From positions 287,617 through 351,616 of the forward strand of contig NZ_JAAKXY010000001.1 of assembly GCF_011043775.1 (NCBI RefSeq): a stretch of 64,000 bases of DNA, in the 5' to 3' direction. This document shows, piece by piece, positions 9,011 to 17,935 of this stretch. The first letter of the stretch is position 1; each line of letters opens with the position of its first letter. The notes beneath the pieces are model-generated. The model was not told where the DNA came from. It saw only the letters and a program-made list of their open reading frames with translations, and made no database searches. The stretch is from Natronolimnobius sp. AArcel1. Lineage in GTDB: Archaea; Halobacteriota; Halobacteria; Halobacteriales; Natrialbaceae. Both the position numbers and the translations under genes were made by a program.

Positions 9011-10132
9011 ATGAGACGACGCACGTTTCTTACGTCCGGGACGGCGATTGCGACAGCCGGCCTCGCTGGCTGTTCTGCAGTCGATATCGACGGCGGCGAT
9101 GGTGATGACAACGGTAACGGGAACGGCAACGGCGGAACCACCGGTTCCGTCGACGAAGACGAGGTACTGACCGTCGGCACCTACTCCTCGTTCGTCGACG
9201 CGCCCAGTGACAGTCCGGGCGAGTGGATCAAAGACGAATTCGAGGATCGCCACGACGTCGAACTCGAGTGGCAGTTCCCCGACCAGGAACTGAACTACTA
9301 CGCCGAACGTCACAATGACGGACAGGACATCGAAGCCGAACTCTACGTCGGTGTCCGACCACAAAACCTCGTTCGGGTCGACGAGCGCGTTGACGGCGAC
9401 CTGTTCGCGACGACCGACGAGAGCGCACTCTCGAACGCTGCGGACATCGGCGACGAGTACTACTTCGACCCACACGACCGCGCAGTCCCGGTCTTTCGCA
9501 GTCACAGTGGCATCGTCTACGACGGCCGGAACATCGAGGGTCCCGAGACGTTCGATGACCTCCTTGATGACCGCTACGAGGGCCAGATCGCGCTCTCGAG
9601 CCCCCACGACTCGACGACAGGGCTGCTCTTCTTCCTCTGGACGATCGACCACTTCGGCGAGGACGATTATCTCGACTACTGGTCGGACCTGGTCGACAAC
9701 GACGTTCGGGTCCTCAACGCATGGGCCGACGTCTACACCCAGTTCGAAGAAGAAGACGTGCCAGTCGTTGTCTCCTACACGAACGACCGGGTCTACGCAT
9801 ACCGGGGCGACAACGACATGGAGAAACACCAGGTTTCGACGCTTCATGACCAAGGCTACGCCAACATGGCCGGGATGGCCCGCTTCGCCGACGGCACCGA
9901 CGACGACCTGGCCCACCAGTTCATGGACTTCATCCTCGAGCCCGAAGTTCAGGGCGTCATCGCCGAGCGCAACGTCACCGGTCCCGTCAACGAGGCAACC
10001 GAACTTCCCGAAGCCTACGCCGAGTACGCTATCGAGCCCGAGGAGACCGTCTTCTTCGGCTACGACGAACTCGAGGGCAACCTTTCGGGATGGCTCGACG
10101 AGTGGGAGCGCGAAGTCGTTGGAAGCAGCTAA
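9011..10132 (+). CDS. thiB: Thiamine ABC transporter substrate-binding lipoprotein
   Basis: A 373-residue extracellular solute-binding protein. The N-terminus is a twin-arginine lipoprotein signal (MRRRTFLTSG...AGLAGC) whose Cys would carry the lipid anchor, then an Asp/Asn/Gly-rich tether. The mature part begins LTVGTYSSF and contains SHSGIVYDGRNIEGPETFDD and VVVSYTNDRVYAY, as in TbpA/ThiB proteins that capture thiamine or its phosphates. I place the start at the ATG of 9011; a GTG three bases earlier is possible. The permease and ATPase genes follow on the same strand after an intervening opposite-strand thiamine-binding gene, which makes the substrate call strong. Confidence 0.85.
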   Translation: MRRRTFLTSGTAIATAGLAGCSAVDIDGGDGDDNGNGNGNGGTTGSVDEDEVLTVGTYSSFVDAPSDSPGEWIKDEFEDRHDVELEWQFPDQELNYYAERHNDGQDIEAELYVGVRPQNLVRVDERVDGDLFATTDESALSNAADIGDEYYFDPHDRAVPVFRSHSGIVYDGRNIEGPETFDDLLDDRYEGQIALSSPHDSTTGLLFFLWTIDHFGEDDYLDYWSDLVDNDVRVLNAWADVYTQFEEEDVPVVVSYTNDRVYAYRGDNDMEKHQVSTLHDQGYANMAGMARFADGTDDDLAHQFMDFILEPEVQGVIAERNVTGPVNEATELPEAYAEYAIEPEETVFFGYDELEGNLSGWLDEWEREVVGSS

Positions 10133-10282
10133 CGCCGGAGTCGGCACCACCAACGGACTTACTCACGTGTCTCACAAACCAACTCCAGCCGCTCGAGTAC
10201 CCGGTGCGAGCGAGACGCATCGCTCACGTCGTCGACGTTACCCGCTCAAAATGAATCGCCGGCGAACTCGCTGGAGCCGTCC

Positions 10283-10597
10283 TTACTCCCCTGTGCTTCG
10301 GGCTTCCCGCCCGAGTTCGGACTCGACGGTGTCGATTTTGTCGCCGGCAGCCATTTCGACCTCGCGTTTCTCCTCGACCTGGACCAGTGTCTGGATCTCG
10401 GCAGTCCCGACGGCCTCGTGGGCCGACGCACACGCCGCGAACAGTTCGTGGACGTCCTCGGCCTCGAGGATGGTCGCCATGGGCGTCGTCTGGTACTCGA
10501 CGTCGTGCTCTTCGAGGGCGTCGATCGCGGCAGCGACGTCTTCGGTGATATCGTCCTCAGTGACTGGCGTCACGCGCAGTAGTGCAAACACGCTCAT
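10283..10597 (-). CDS. MTH1187/YkoF-family thiamine-binding protein
   Basis: A 104-residue protein starting MSVFALLRVTPVTEDDITED and containing YQTTPMATILEAEDV. This is the compact ferredoxin-like fold of the MTH1187/UPF0045 family, which binds thiamine-like ligands and is related to the YkoF protein of thiamine pathways. The reading frame runs open far upstream into thiP, but the ATG at 10595-10597 gives the family-length protein; the rest is antisense shadow. It lies on the opposite strand between thiB and thiP, so its start faces the thiP start and the two promoters overlap. It may sense or buffer cytoplasmic thiamine; that role is inferred. Confidence 0.85.
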   Translation of the reverse strand: MSVFALLRVTPVTEDDITEDVAAAIDALEEHDVEYQTTPMATILEAEDVHELFAACASAHEAVGTAEIQTLVQVEEKREVEMAAGDKIDTVESELGREARSTGE

Positions 10598-10699
10598 ACC
10601 ACCGGGTTGTTCCGACCGACCCATAGTCGTTGGGTTCGACGGTGTCGCCGCTGGCGACCAGCTGAAATCGACCGACTCGAAGATGGGGAGCCAGTTATC

Positions 10700-12514
10700 A
10701 TGACAGAGCGAACTACGGCCGACGCCGAGACAGATACCGCCACACGTCGCATCCAGAACAGCATCGAACGCCGTGCGATTGCCGCCCTCGCCGTCGCCAC
10801 GACAATCGTGCTGGTGGCCCTGTTTTATTACCCCGTCGCGACGGTCTTTCTCGAGTCGGTGTACGTCCAGGGTGTCGTCACGCTCTCGGTTTTCCTCGAG
10901 GTCGTGCGGGATCCGTTCTACTTCGGCGGTTTCGCACGAATTTTGAACGGTGAGTCGGCGCTCACCGTCGCTCGTGACACTCTCTTGGGCGGTCGTCCGT
11001 CCAGCATCTTCGGCTTCACGACCTACCAAGCGGTGCTGTCGACCCTGCTGAGTGTCGTCCTCGGCGTGCCCGCGGCCTACCTGCTGGCTCGCTACGAGTT
11101 CCGTGGGCGGCGGACGCTGCGTGCGCTGACGATCCTGCCGTTCGTCCTGCCGTCGATCATGGTCGCCATCGGCTTCGTCGCGACGTTCGGCCAAAACGGG
11201 ACGTTCAACAGTGCTTTGGCCGCAGTCGGACTCGGCCCCGTCTCGCTGGTCCCCTCGCTCGAGGTGATCCTGCTGGCTCACGCCTTCTACAACGCGCCGC
11301 TGGTTGCGCGCGTGACAACCGCGGCCTGGGAGTCGGTCGACGCGAGCGCGATTGAGACAGCCCGCAGTCTCGGCGCGAGTCCGTTCCGAGCGTTCCGGGA
11401 TGTCGTCGCCCCACAACTGTATCCTGCCGTGTTGATGGGTGGCGCGCTCACGTTTGTCTTCACCTTCGGTACGTTCCCAATCGTCCTCGCACTGGGTGGG
11501 TTCCAACTGGCTACTGTCGAGGTGTTCGTCTATCGGCAGATCCAGGACTTGAACTACGCCGAAGCGGCCGCGCTCGCGATTATCGAACTGCTCATCTCGT
11601 TGGGCGTTCTCTACGGCTATCTCCGGTACGAGGCAACCCACGTCGTCCGCTCACGCGGGATTCGCCCACTACCGCGACGGTCGCTGTCTCCGCCGTCGCT
11701 CTCGATTCGGGAACTCGCACCGCGATTCGGACTGGCTGTCTACGGCGTTGTCGCCCTCTTCGTCTTCGTCTCGCCCGTCGTGAGCTTACTCTATGCGAGT
11801 GTCACCGGCGGGGGTGGGTTCACCCTCGAGCATTACCGATTCCTGCTCGAGCGCCAGGAGACGGCCGCGTCGTTCCAGGTTCGGCCCTGGGACGCCGTTC
11901 GGAACTCGCTACTCTTTGCGTTCGGCGCGCTCGCGATTGCGTTGCCGATGGGTGTCGTCGTCTCGGTGCTGACGACTCGCCGGTATCGCGGCCGGAAGAT
12001 CGTCGACGCCGTGTTGATGGCACCGCTGGCCGTCTCCGGAATCATCGTTGGTATCGGCCTGCTTCGTGGTCCCGTTTTCGGCTTCGAGATCGGCAGCTGG
12101 CGGATTTCTGTCGCCGGGGCTGTTGCGATCGTCGCCGCCCACGCCGTCTCGTGTTACCCGTTCGTCGTTCGGACGGTCGCGCCCGGCCTCGAGTCGGTCG
12201 ATCGGTCGCTGATTGAATCCGCGCGAGCACTTGGTGCGTCGCGGGCGCGAGCGCTGATCGACATCGAACTGCCGCTGGTCTGGCCGGGCGTAGTCGCCGG
12301 CGCGGCTTTCGCCTTTGCGATTTCGATGGGAGAGTTCTCCTCGACGATCATCCTCGCAACGGGGACTGACCAGTATACCATGCCGATCGCGATCGAACGC
12401 TTCATCGGGCGTCGGCTCGGACCGGCAACCGCAATGGGCGTCGTCTTACTGGTCGTCACGAGCATCAGTTTCATCGTGATCGACCGACTTGGAGGTGAGA
12501 GCTTTGGCATCTGA
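10700..12514 (+). CDS. thiP: Thiamine ABC transporter permease, fused two-domain
   Basis: A 604-residue membrane protein with two BPD_transp_1 permease halves fused in tandem, the arrangement of ThiP and ferric-iron FbpB-type permeases. Each half carries the cytoplasmic EAA loop: WESVDASAIETARSLGASPF in the first, then ESVDRSLIESARALGASRAR in the second. About twelve helices are evident. The ATG at 10700 (MTERTTADAETD), preceded by GGGGAG, is chosen over an upstream in-frame TTG-type start that would run into the divergent gene. Its last codons overlap the start of thiQ, showing cotranscription and probable translational coupling. Confidence 0.85.
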   Translation: MTERTTADAETDTATRRIQNSIERRAIAALAVATTIVLVALFYYPVATVFLESVYVQGVVTLSVFLEVVRDPFYFGGFARILNGESALTVARDTLLGGRPSSIFGFTTYQAVLSTLLSVVLGVPAAYLLARYEFRGRRTLRALTILPFVLPSIMVAIGFVATFGQNGTFNSALAAVGLGPVSLVPSLEVILLAHAFYNAPLVARVTTAAWESVDASAIETARSLGASPFRAFRDVVAPQLYPAVLMGGALTFVFTFGTFPIVLALGGFQLATVEVFVYRQIQDLNYAEAAALAIIELLISLGVLYGYLRYEATHVVRSRGIRPLPRRSLSPPSLSIRELAPRFGLAVYGVVALFVFVSPVVSLLYASVTGGGGFTLEHYRFLLERQETAASFQVRPWDAVRNSLLFAFGALAIALPMGVVVSVLTTRRYRGRKIVDAVLMAPLAVSGIIVGIGLLRGPVFGFEIGSWRISVAGAVAIVAAHAVSCYPFVVRTVAPGLESVDRSLIESARALGASRARALIDIELPLVWPGVVAGAAFAFAISMGEFSSTIILATGTDQYTMPIAIERFIGRRLGPATAMGVVLLVVTSISFIVIDRLGGESFGI

Positions 12515-13688
12515 AGAACCACGCTCGAGTACTCGAGCGCGAGACAGAGAGCGAAATCGAGAACAAGAAACGACAGACGACGCCGCGGGTCCGGCACCGA
12601 ATTCCGACGCCCCAATCGCGCTGGAACTCGAGGGCGTCACCAGACAGTATGCTGAGACGACGGCCGTCGACGGCGTCTCGCTTGCGGTCCACGAGGGTGA
12701 GTTTTTCACCTTCGTTGGGCCATCGGGCTGTGGGAAGACAACGACGCTCCGACTCATCGCAGGCTTCGAGACGCCGACCGACGGCACGATTCGATTCCGC
12801 GGCGAAGACGTCACCGGCGTCCCACCGGAAGAGCGCGACGTCGGCGTTGTCTTCCAGAACTACGCGCTGTTTCCCCACATGAGCGTGGCCGAAAATATCG
12901 CCTACGGCCTCAACTTCGCTGACGCACCCGGCGGCGTCCCCGACGACGAACGCGTCGACGAACTCCTCGCATTAGTCGATCTCGAGGGCATGGGCGAGCG
13001 CGACCCAGACCAGCTATCGGGCGGCCAGCAACAACGCGTTGCGATTGCCCGCGCGCTGGCACCCGGCCCCGACGTGTTGTTGCTCGACGAGCCGATGAGC
13101 GCACTCGACGCGCAACTGCGCGAGCGACTCCGCATTCAGGTGCGGGAAATCCAGCGCCAACTCGGAATTACGACGATTTACGTCACCCACGACCAAGAGG
13201 AGGCCCTGGCCGTCTCGGATCGCGTCGCCGTCATGCGCGAGGGCGCACCCGAACAGGTCGCCTCGCCACGGACGATCTATCGCCGCCCCAAAACCCGGTT
13301 CGTCGCCGAGTTCGTCGGCGACAACAACGTCTTTTCCGGCACTGTTGGCGACGTGAGCAATGCGCTCGCAACTGTCGATGTCGGGCTCGAGACGTTCGCA
13401 GTCGATGTCTCGAATCGCGATGTTGTGTCGGGTGACGACGTCGCGTTCTGTGTCAGACCCGAACACCTCACACTCGAGGGTCGCAGCGCCGGCGGGGAAA
13501 TCCGAGCGGCTGACTCGCCGAACGCGACGACCGCAACCGTCACTGGCGCGGAGTTCCTCGGTGAGACGACTCGCGTCCACCTCGAGTGGCACGACCGCAC
13601 GCTCGTTGCACGGAGTCGTGAGCCACCGTCCGGCGCCGTCACCGTTGGCTTCGAGCCTGACGGAGCACACGTAATCGACAGTTCGTAA
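12504..13688 (+). CDS. thiQ: Thiamine ABC transporter ATP-binding protein
   Basis: A roughly 394-residue ABC ATPase. Walker A is GPSGCGKTT, the Q-loop follows in FQNYALFPHMSV, the signature is LSGGQQQRVAIARAL, Walker B is LLLDEPMSALD, and the switch His is in YVTHDQEEAL. A C-terminal TOBE-like domain (from about residue 270) is typical of importers of the CUT2/thiamine/iron/spermidine type. A strong Shine-Dalgarno GGAGGTGA at 12491-12498 points to the TTG at 12504 as the start, overlapping the 3' end of thiP by 11 bases; an upstream TTG at 12489 would lie before that site. Substrate specificity comes from the linked thiB and thiP. Confidence 0.88.
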   Translation: MASEEPRSSTRARDRERNREQETTDDAAGPAPNSDAPIALELEGVTRQYAETTAVDGVSLAVHEGEFFTFVGPSGCGKTTTLRLIAGFETPTDGTIRFRGEDVTGVPPEERDVGVVFQNYALFPHMSVAENIAYGLNFADAPGGVPDDERVDELLALVDLEGMGERDPDQLSGGQQQRVAIARALAPGPDVLLLDEPMSALDAQLRERLRIQVREIQRQLGITTIYVTHDQEEALAVSDRVAVMREGAPEQVASPRTIYRRPKTRFVAEFVGDNNVFSGTVGDVSNALATVDVGLETFAVDVSNRDVVSGDDVAFCVRPEHLTLEGRSAGGEIRAADSPNATTATVTGAEFLGETTRVHLEWHDRTLVARSREPPSGAVTVGFEPDGAHVIDSS

Positions 13689-13779
13689 GGGAATCGCCCC
13701 AGGCAACCGCGACTATCACTCTGCACGACGGGTCAAACCAAAAGCGTCGGCTCGCTCACGGAGCCAGGTTCGAAGACGC

Positions 13780-15948
13780 CTACTCTTCGACAACTCGACT
13801 GCCACCCGGCGGCATAAAGTGCTGGATGCGGTCCGGACTTCCGATTTTCCGGACGAACGACTCGTCCGAGAATTCCTCGCGGAACTGCCGATAGAGTCGC
13901 TTTGCTGCATCGGCCTGCGCGTAGCGCCCTGGCTCGAGTTCGATCATCGTCTCGGCCTGTCCCTCGATGGCGGAAGGTGGGCCGCCGATGACGCGCGTGT
14001 ACGGCTCGCACTGAATCCCAACAGCGACGCCGACCGGTGTATCGTCGTAGTAGGTTCGGTCACCTCGAATCGCGAAGCCGCCCTTTTCTAAATACTCGCC
14101 GCTCTCGGGCGTCTTCGTCACCTGATCCGAGTCGACGGCGTAGACGTCGCCCGCGTAGCGGCCGTCCTTCCAGACAGACGCATACGAGACCGCAAACTGG
14201 GCGGCTTCCTCGATGCTCGAGTCGGGCAGTTCGATATCCGACGAGGACGCCTCGCTCGGATCAGTCGCCTTCAACACGGTAACGGGGCCGCCGTGGGCCT
14301 GCGTGTGGAGGACTTTGTCACCTGGCTCGAGATACTTCTTGACTAACTCCTCGTTCTGGTCGGCGTTGCGTCCGCCGATGACGAGATAGCCGTCACTGGT
14401 GTGGAACCAGCGGAAGCGGTCGTACCACGGTTCGTTCTCTCGAATTGGAACGGACTGCATCGACAGCCAGTCTGTGTCGTCGTGGTCTTCATCGGACTCG
14501 TCCTCGTCGCCGTCATCGGCGTCCCACTGGTCACGGCGCTGCTTTGCATCCTCGAGATCCTCGCGGGTGTCCTCGATGGCCGCGAGCGCGCCCTCCTTTT
14601 TCTCCTCGACGCGCTTGGCTTCGGTGTAGAGTCGGTCGGCGTTCTGCTCGACGCCGTCGTGAGCGATCAGGTCGATGTACTCGCCGTCGACCTCGACCGT
14701 GACGATGCCCTCACTGCCGTCGACGTCGATAACCGCCTCAGCGGCCTCGATTCCCTGCTCGGCGCCCTCCTCGAAGCGTTCCTCGATGTCGTCCCAGGGG
14801 CGATCCTGCGCGCGAGCGTTCTGGATCGTCGAGAGGATGTCGTCGACCAGTCCGTACTCGGCGTACAGCGACTCGGCCTGCTCGCGGAGATCGTCTGCTT
14901 CCTGTTCGAAGCCACTGATCGCGCCCTGCTGCTGTTCGATGATCCGCTCGTACTTGGCGATCTCCTCCTCGAAATCGGGCTTCTGTTCCGTTGGGTCGGG
15001 TTCGGACTCGTCCTCGAGTTCGAGCCGGAAGAAGTAGTCATCCAGTGCGGCAAGGAACGAGTCATAGCCCTCCGCGACCAGCCCCTCGGCTTCGTGTTCC
15101 TCGAGCGGGAACGGTGTCACGTCGATGACCTGTTCGCTTGCGTCACCGCCTGCGCCGTCGCCGTCCGCCTCTTCACTGTCGGTGTCGTCTTCCTCGTCGC
15201 GCTCGAGGTACAGTCGCGGCTCGAAGTTCCCGTTTCGCGTGTCGAGTGCGAGTCGCTCGATGGCCTCGTAGAGCCGGTCGTAGACGCGTTCGTCAGCTTC
15301 CTCGATGTCCATCGCCTTCTCGACGCCAGCGCGGGTACAAACCTCCTCGGCGTAGAGGCCACCGAAGTTGAGCTGCGTCGCGAGCGTCCGGACCACGTCC
15401 GTATCCGAGTCGTTCATCTCGTGGTCGAACGCCTCTCGAGAGACCGTCAACGGATTCGTCCGCGTGTCGGGAAATTCGTAGCGCGAACCGGGAACGACGG
15501 TTCGGGATTTGAGCCGGACCGTCTCGAGGGAGTCGATCACCTCGTACTCGCCGTCCGTCACGGCGACGTTGCCCTGACCGAACAGTTCGACGATAATCCG
15601 GGTCGTCCCGTCGTCACGGTCGAACGTGAACTCGAGGATGCGGTCGAACTCGTACTGTTCGACGTCAACGAAGTCCGCGCCTGAGAGGCGATTCCGCAGC
15701 ATCATCGCGAACTGCGGCGGTCGCCCGGGTGCGTCGGGAATTCGCTCGGGGGCGACCGTGTGGGCACGTTTGGTCTCGCCGACCTCGAAGACGAGTTCCA
15801 TCCGGCCGCGGTCGAAGTCCCGCATCTTCAGGCGGACCATGTCGTCGCCGTAGAGATAGGCCTTGTCGACCTTTGCACCCTCGAATGCGCCGAGTTCTTC
15901 GACGAGGGCGGCAAGGTCGACGCTCGTAAGCTCCCGCTTTTGCTCCAT
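13780..15948 (-). CDS. rqcH: Ribosome quality control protein RqcH (NEMF/Rqc2 family)
   Basis: A 722-residue NFACT-family protein: NFACT-N at the start (MEQKRELTSVDLAALVEELG ... PPQFAMMLRNRLSGA), a central coiled coil (IIEQQQGAISGFEQEADDLR), and the NFACT-R domain in the last third (WYDRFRWFHTSDGYLVIGG). Archaeal and bacterial RqcH binds the obstructed 50S subunit after ribosome splitting and recruits tRNA-Ala to add a C-terminal alanine tail to the stalled chain. The start at 15948 is preferred to an upstream frame extension that would add a Ser-rich, non-homologous leader. Older annotations call this fibronectin-binding protein. Pelota, which acts in the preceding step, is in the same window. 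Confidence 0.92.
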   Translation of the reverse strand: MEQKRELTSVDLAALVEELGAFEGAKVDKAYLYGDDMVRLKMRDFDRGRMELVFEVGETKRAHTVAPERIPDAPGRPPQFAMMLRNRLSGADFVDVEQYEFDRILEFTFDRDDGTTRIIVELFGQGNVAVTDGEYEVIDSLETVRLKSRTVVPGSRYEFPDTRTNPLTVSREAFDHEMNDSDTDVVRTLATQLNFGGLYAEEVCTRAGVEKAMDIEEADERVYDRLYEAIERLALDTRNGNFEPRLYLERDEEDDTDSEEADGDGAGGDASEQVIDVTPFPLEEHEAEGLVAEGYDSFLAALDDYFFRLELEDESEPDPTEQKPDFEEEIAKYERIIEQQQGAISGFEQEADDLREQAESLYAEYGLVDDILSTIQNARAQDRPWDDIEERFEEGAEQGIEAAEAVIDVDGSEGIVTVEVDGEYIDLIAHDGVEQNADRLYTEAKRVEEKKEGALAAIEDTREDLEDAKQRRDQWDADDGDEDESDEDHDDTDWLSMQSVPIRENEPWYDRFRWFHTSDGYLVIGGRNADQNEELVKKYLEPGDKVLHTQAHGGPVTVLKATDPSEASSSDIELPDSSIEEAAQFAVSYASVWKDGRYAGDVYAVDSDQVTKTPESGEYLEKGGFAIRGDRTYYDDTPVGVAVGIQCEPYTRVIGGPPSAIEGQAETMIELEPGRYAQADAAKRLYRQFREEFSDESFVRKIGSPDRIQHFMPPGGSRVVEE

Positions 15949-16117
15949 ACTATCAGTGCCCAGCGCTGTCAAAAAGGCGTGTCGCTCCGAACCGGACTCG
16001 GTCGAGGCCGTTCGATCACTCAGCGGATGAAACGAGGACGCACTCTCTTTTCGTTCCAATCACGGTCCAACCGAATCAATTATCGTCTGAAAGTTCGGTT
16101 ACTGAGACGTCATCGAT

Positions 16118-16294
16118 ATGCTTGGCGCAGCAATCCAGCGGTTCGCGATGGTTCTCGCACTCGTCGGCGGACTCGGCGAGTTGGCCCTCGGTACCGGCGC
16201 ACTTTTGTTGGTCGTGGCGCTTCCGGTCGGCATCGTCGGAGTCGCTCTCGAGCTATCCGAATTTCACTATTTCCGCACGGAGGGGCGCAGGTAG
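16118..16294 (+). CDS. Very small hydrophobic membrane protein
   Basis: A 58-residue protein beginning MLGAAIQRFAMVLALVGGLG. A hydrophobic stretch of about 35 residues could form two short helices or one long helix with a Gly break, followed by ELSEFHYFRTEGRR as a charged cytoplasmic tail. It starts at the ATG of 16118, divergent from rqcH, and ends at the TAG of 16292-16294. It is too short for many ORF finders. The sequence is not an obvious shadow because no gene lies opposite. I know no named family. Confidence 0.55.
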   Translation: MLGAAIQRFAMVLALVGGLGELALGTGALLLVVALPVGIVGVALELSEFHYFRTEGRR

Positions 16295-16446
16295 CGAGCG
16301 GTGAGATGGGGCCGGGACGTGCCGGCAGCCGCGACGATCCGTCCGCCGTGGTCGGAAAAGCTAATCCGGGTCGACCCGTTTCACACACCTATGAACGGCG
16401 CTCCCGTCGATCGATCGAACTCGTTCGAGCGAACCGGAGGACACCC

Positions 16447-17106
16447 ATGAGCACGCCGAGTGGCCATCGTCCCTGGCAGGACATCCGCGAAATCCCGTCA
16501 CTGCTCGAGCAACTCGAGGCCGACGGTGGGATCGCCATACTGGACTTGCTCGAGCAGTTGAACACGCACAACGACCTCGGAATCGATGTCGATGGGCTGG
16601 TCTATCACGACCGCGGGATTCGCGTTCCCGGCCACGATGGGGCGTTCGTCCACGAACCGACCGGTTCGCGGGGACGGCCCGCATTCAGCGTCGAAATCAA
16701 TACGGTCGGCCCGCGCAACTGCTGGGCGAAGTTCGACAACACGAACTCGTGGGATTTCTATTTGCTGCGCACGCAGGGACTGGCGGCCATCGCCTGGCTC
16801 AGCGATGAGGAGTACAAAGTCGAGGAAGCCGACCAGTTCGAAACGAAAGCCGAGGCCGTTGCCTCCGGGCGCTTCTCGTTCGGGATCTTTCTCCACGGCG
16901 GCGAGGGCTGGGACGAGCAAGTCGAGCGAATGCGACAAACCAACGCGCCCGCCTATCTGCAGGGCGAAGACGGGCGCGTCATGATGCCATCGACACAAAA
17001 CGAGTTCTACCAGTACGTCGATTCGACCCCAACTGAGTTCCGCACGAGCGGCGGAAACGCCCCATCGTACCTCGGTATTCTCGAACTCGAGATTTCGATT
17101 GAGTAA
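16447..17106 (+). CDS. Conserved-looking soluble hypothetical protein
   Basis: A 219-residue soluble protein of unknown function starting MSTPSGHRPWQDIREIPSLL. Residues 20-45 are helical, a central part (EINTVGPRNCWAKFDN) is rich in aromatic and polar residues, and the C-terminus has GFFLHGGEGWDEQ-like and QNEFYQYVDSTPTEFR-like segments, then ILELEISIE. No known catalytic motif is visible. The ATG at 16447 is preceded by GGAGG at the right distance and overlaps the stop of a 19-codon open frame beginning at 16391, which could be a translated leader. The longer upstream frame into the RqcH region is a shadow. Confidence 0.7.
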   Translation: MSTPSGHRPWQDIREIPSLLEQLEADGGIAILDLLEQLNTHNDLGIDVDGLVYHDRGIRVPGHDGAFVHEPTGSRGRPAFSVEINTVGPRNCWAKFDNTNSWDFYLLRTQGLAAIAWLSDEEYKVEEADQFETKAEAVASGRFSFGIFLHGGEGWDEQVERMRQTNAPAYLQGEDGRVMMPSTQNEFYQYVDSTPTEFRTSGGNAPSYLGILELEISIE

Positions 17107-17150
17107 CCGATAGTGGGCACACCAAACCCGGCAACCAGTCGTTAGCCGGT

Positions 17151-17558
17151 TTACTCTCGATTCAGTTCGCGCTCACACTCGAGTCGCTGACAGCCGTCGA
17201 CGAGCGAGTTGGGAAGGTCCGGCGCGGCGGACTCAAGCGCCGCAAGAACGGCCCCGATTTCGGTAAATCGCGGACCGCGCATTGCGATGAGTGGGTCACG
17301 CTCCCACTCGATGAATCCGCGATCAGCCAACTGTGGCAGGTGACAGTGGATGAGTTCCTGACGAAGCGCAGTCGGATCTGCCGGAACGGTTGGATTGATC
17401 GCACTCTCCGGAAGCGGGACGGATGCCTCCGGCGGGGCATCCAGCAGCGAAAATATGAGTTGTCGCCGCGGCTCTGCCCGTGCTGCTTCAAACACGCGGT
17501 CCCAGTTCTGAATAACTCGCCTCCCGTTTTCGAATCGTGGCACCGACATACGCACCAT
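17151..17558 (-). CDS. Winged-helix DUF7344-like regulator candidate
   Basis: A 135-residue protein. The N-terminal half resembles a small winged helix of the haloarchaeal DUF7344 type: WDRVFEAARAEPRRQLIFSL as the first helices, then ALRQELIHCHLPQLADRGFI as the recognition helix and wing approach, where the phrase HxHLPxLxDxGxI is typical. The C-terminal part GPRFTEIGAVLAALESA continues the wing and a dimer helix. Such proteins are common in haloarchaea, and targets are mostly unknown. A second in-frame ATG at 17549 is an equally good start. An AT-rich non-coding stretch lies upstream of it. Confidence 0.65.
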   Translation of the reverse strand: MVRMSVPRFENGRRVIQNWDRVFEAARAEPRRQLIFSLLDAPPEASVPLPESAINPTVPADPTALRQELIHCHLPQLADRGFIEWERDPLIAMRGPRFTEIGAVLAALESAAPDLPNSLVDGCQRLECERELNRE

Positions 17559-17850
17559 GTTCTATACACCCATGCTAAGGTGTTTCGGATGTTTGATTCT
17601 GTTCAGACCTATTCATCGCCATATATCACCGGCAATTGCGCTCGATCCGACTGATTTGGATTCGAGATCCCGAACGACCTTTGGAGAAAAGCCGTCGAAT
17701 AGCACGTCTCTCACAGTGAGGATGTTCGCTGTGATATTGAACTACATTCCATATACAAGAACAGTGTTCTCTACTCCAATCTTCGATTGGTGTATTGGTA
17801 GTCTCTGTCACACACACACGGTCAGTGATACGATTCTGACGCGGTGTCAG
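17559..17850. other. AT-rich intergenic stretch, no gene seen
   Basis: About 290 bases between the DUF7344-like gene and the palindromic element. It is less G+C-rich than its surroundings. Short open frames exist, but their translations look random. A small hairpin (CCAATC, loop TTC, GATTGG) occurs near 17778. It probably holds the promoter of the regulator gene and possibly decayed mobile DNA. Confidence 0.4.
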
Positions 17851-17935
17851 CTATAGTAGCCACTGACAGTCAGTGCACACCCAATCGCATAGCCGTCATG
17901 CGATTGGGTGTAAACAGTTTCAGTTGTTACTATAG
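17851..17935. mobile_element. MITE-like 85-bp palindromic element
   Basis: The outer arms are inverted repeats: 17851-17865 and 17921-17935 match at 13 of 15 positions when one is reverse-complemented (CTATAGTA...ACTG). Inside lies a perfect 14-bp inverted repeat, 17877-17890 with 17898-17911, around a 7-base loop, and a smaller palindrome CACTGACAGTCAGTG at 17861-17875. There is no internal reading frame. Size and nested symmetry are those of a non-autonomous transposable element moved by the transposase of a related insertion sequence. A clear target duplication cannot be identified. It could instead act as a terminator hairpin, but the conserved outer ends favour a MITE. Confidence 0.55.

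Noticed and set aside
8981-10153. Minus-strand frame of 390 codons
   Set aside because: Antisense of thiB, which has a lipoprotein signal and family motifs.
10598-11641. Long minus-strand open frame extending the thiamine-binding gene to 452 residues
   Set aside because: Only the last 104 residues match a family; the rest lies opposite thiP and has shadow composition.
14401-15684. Plus-strand frame of 427 codons
   Set aside because: It is the antisense of rqcH, which has clear domain motifs; long antisense frames are common at this G+C.
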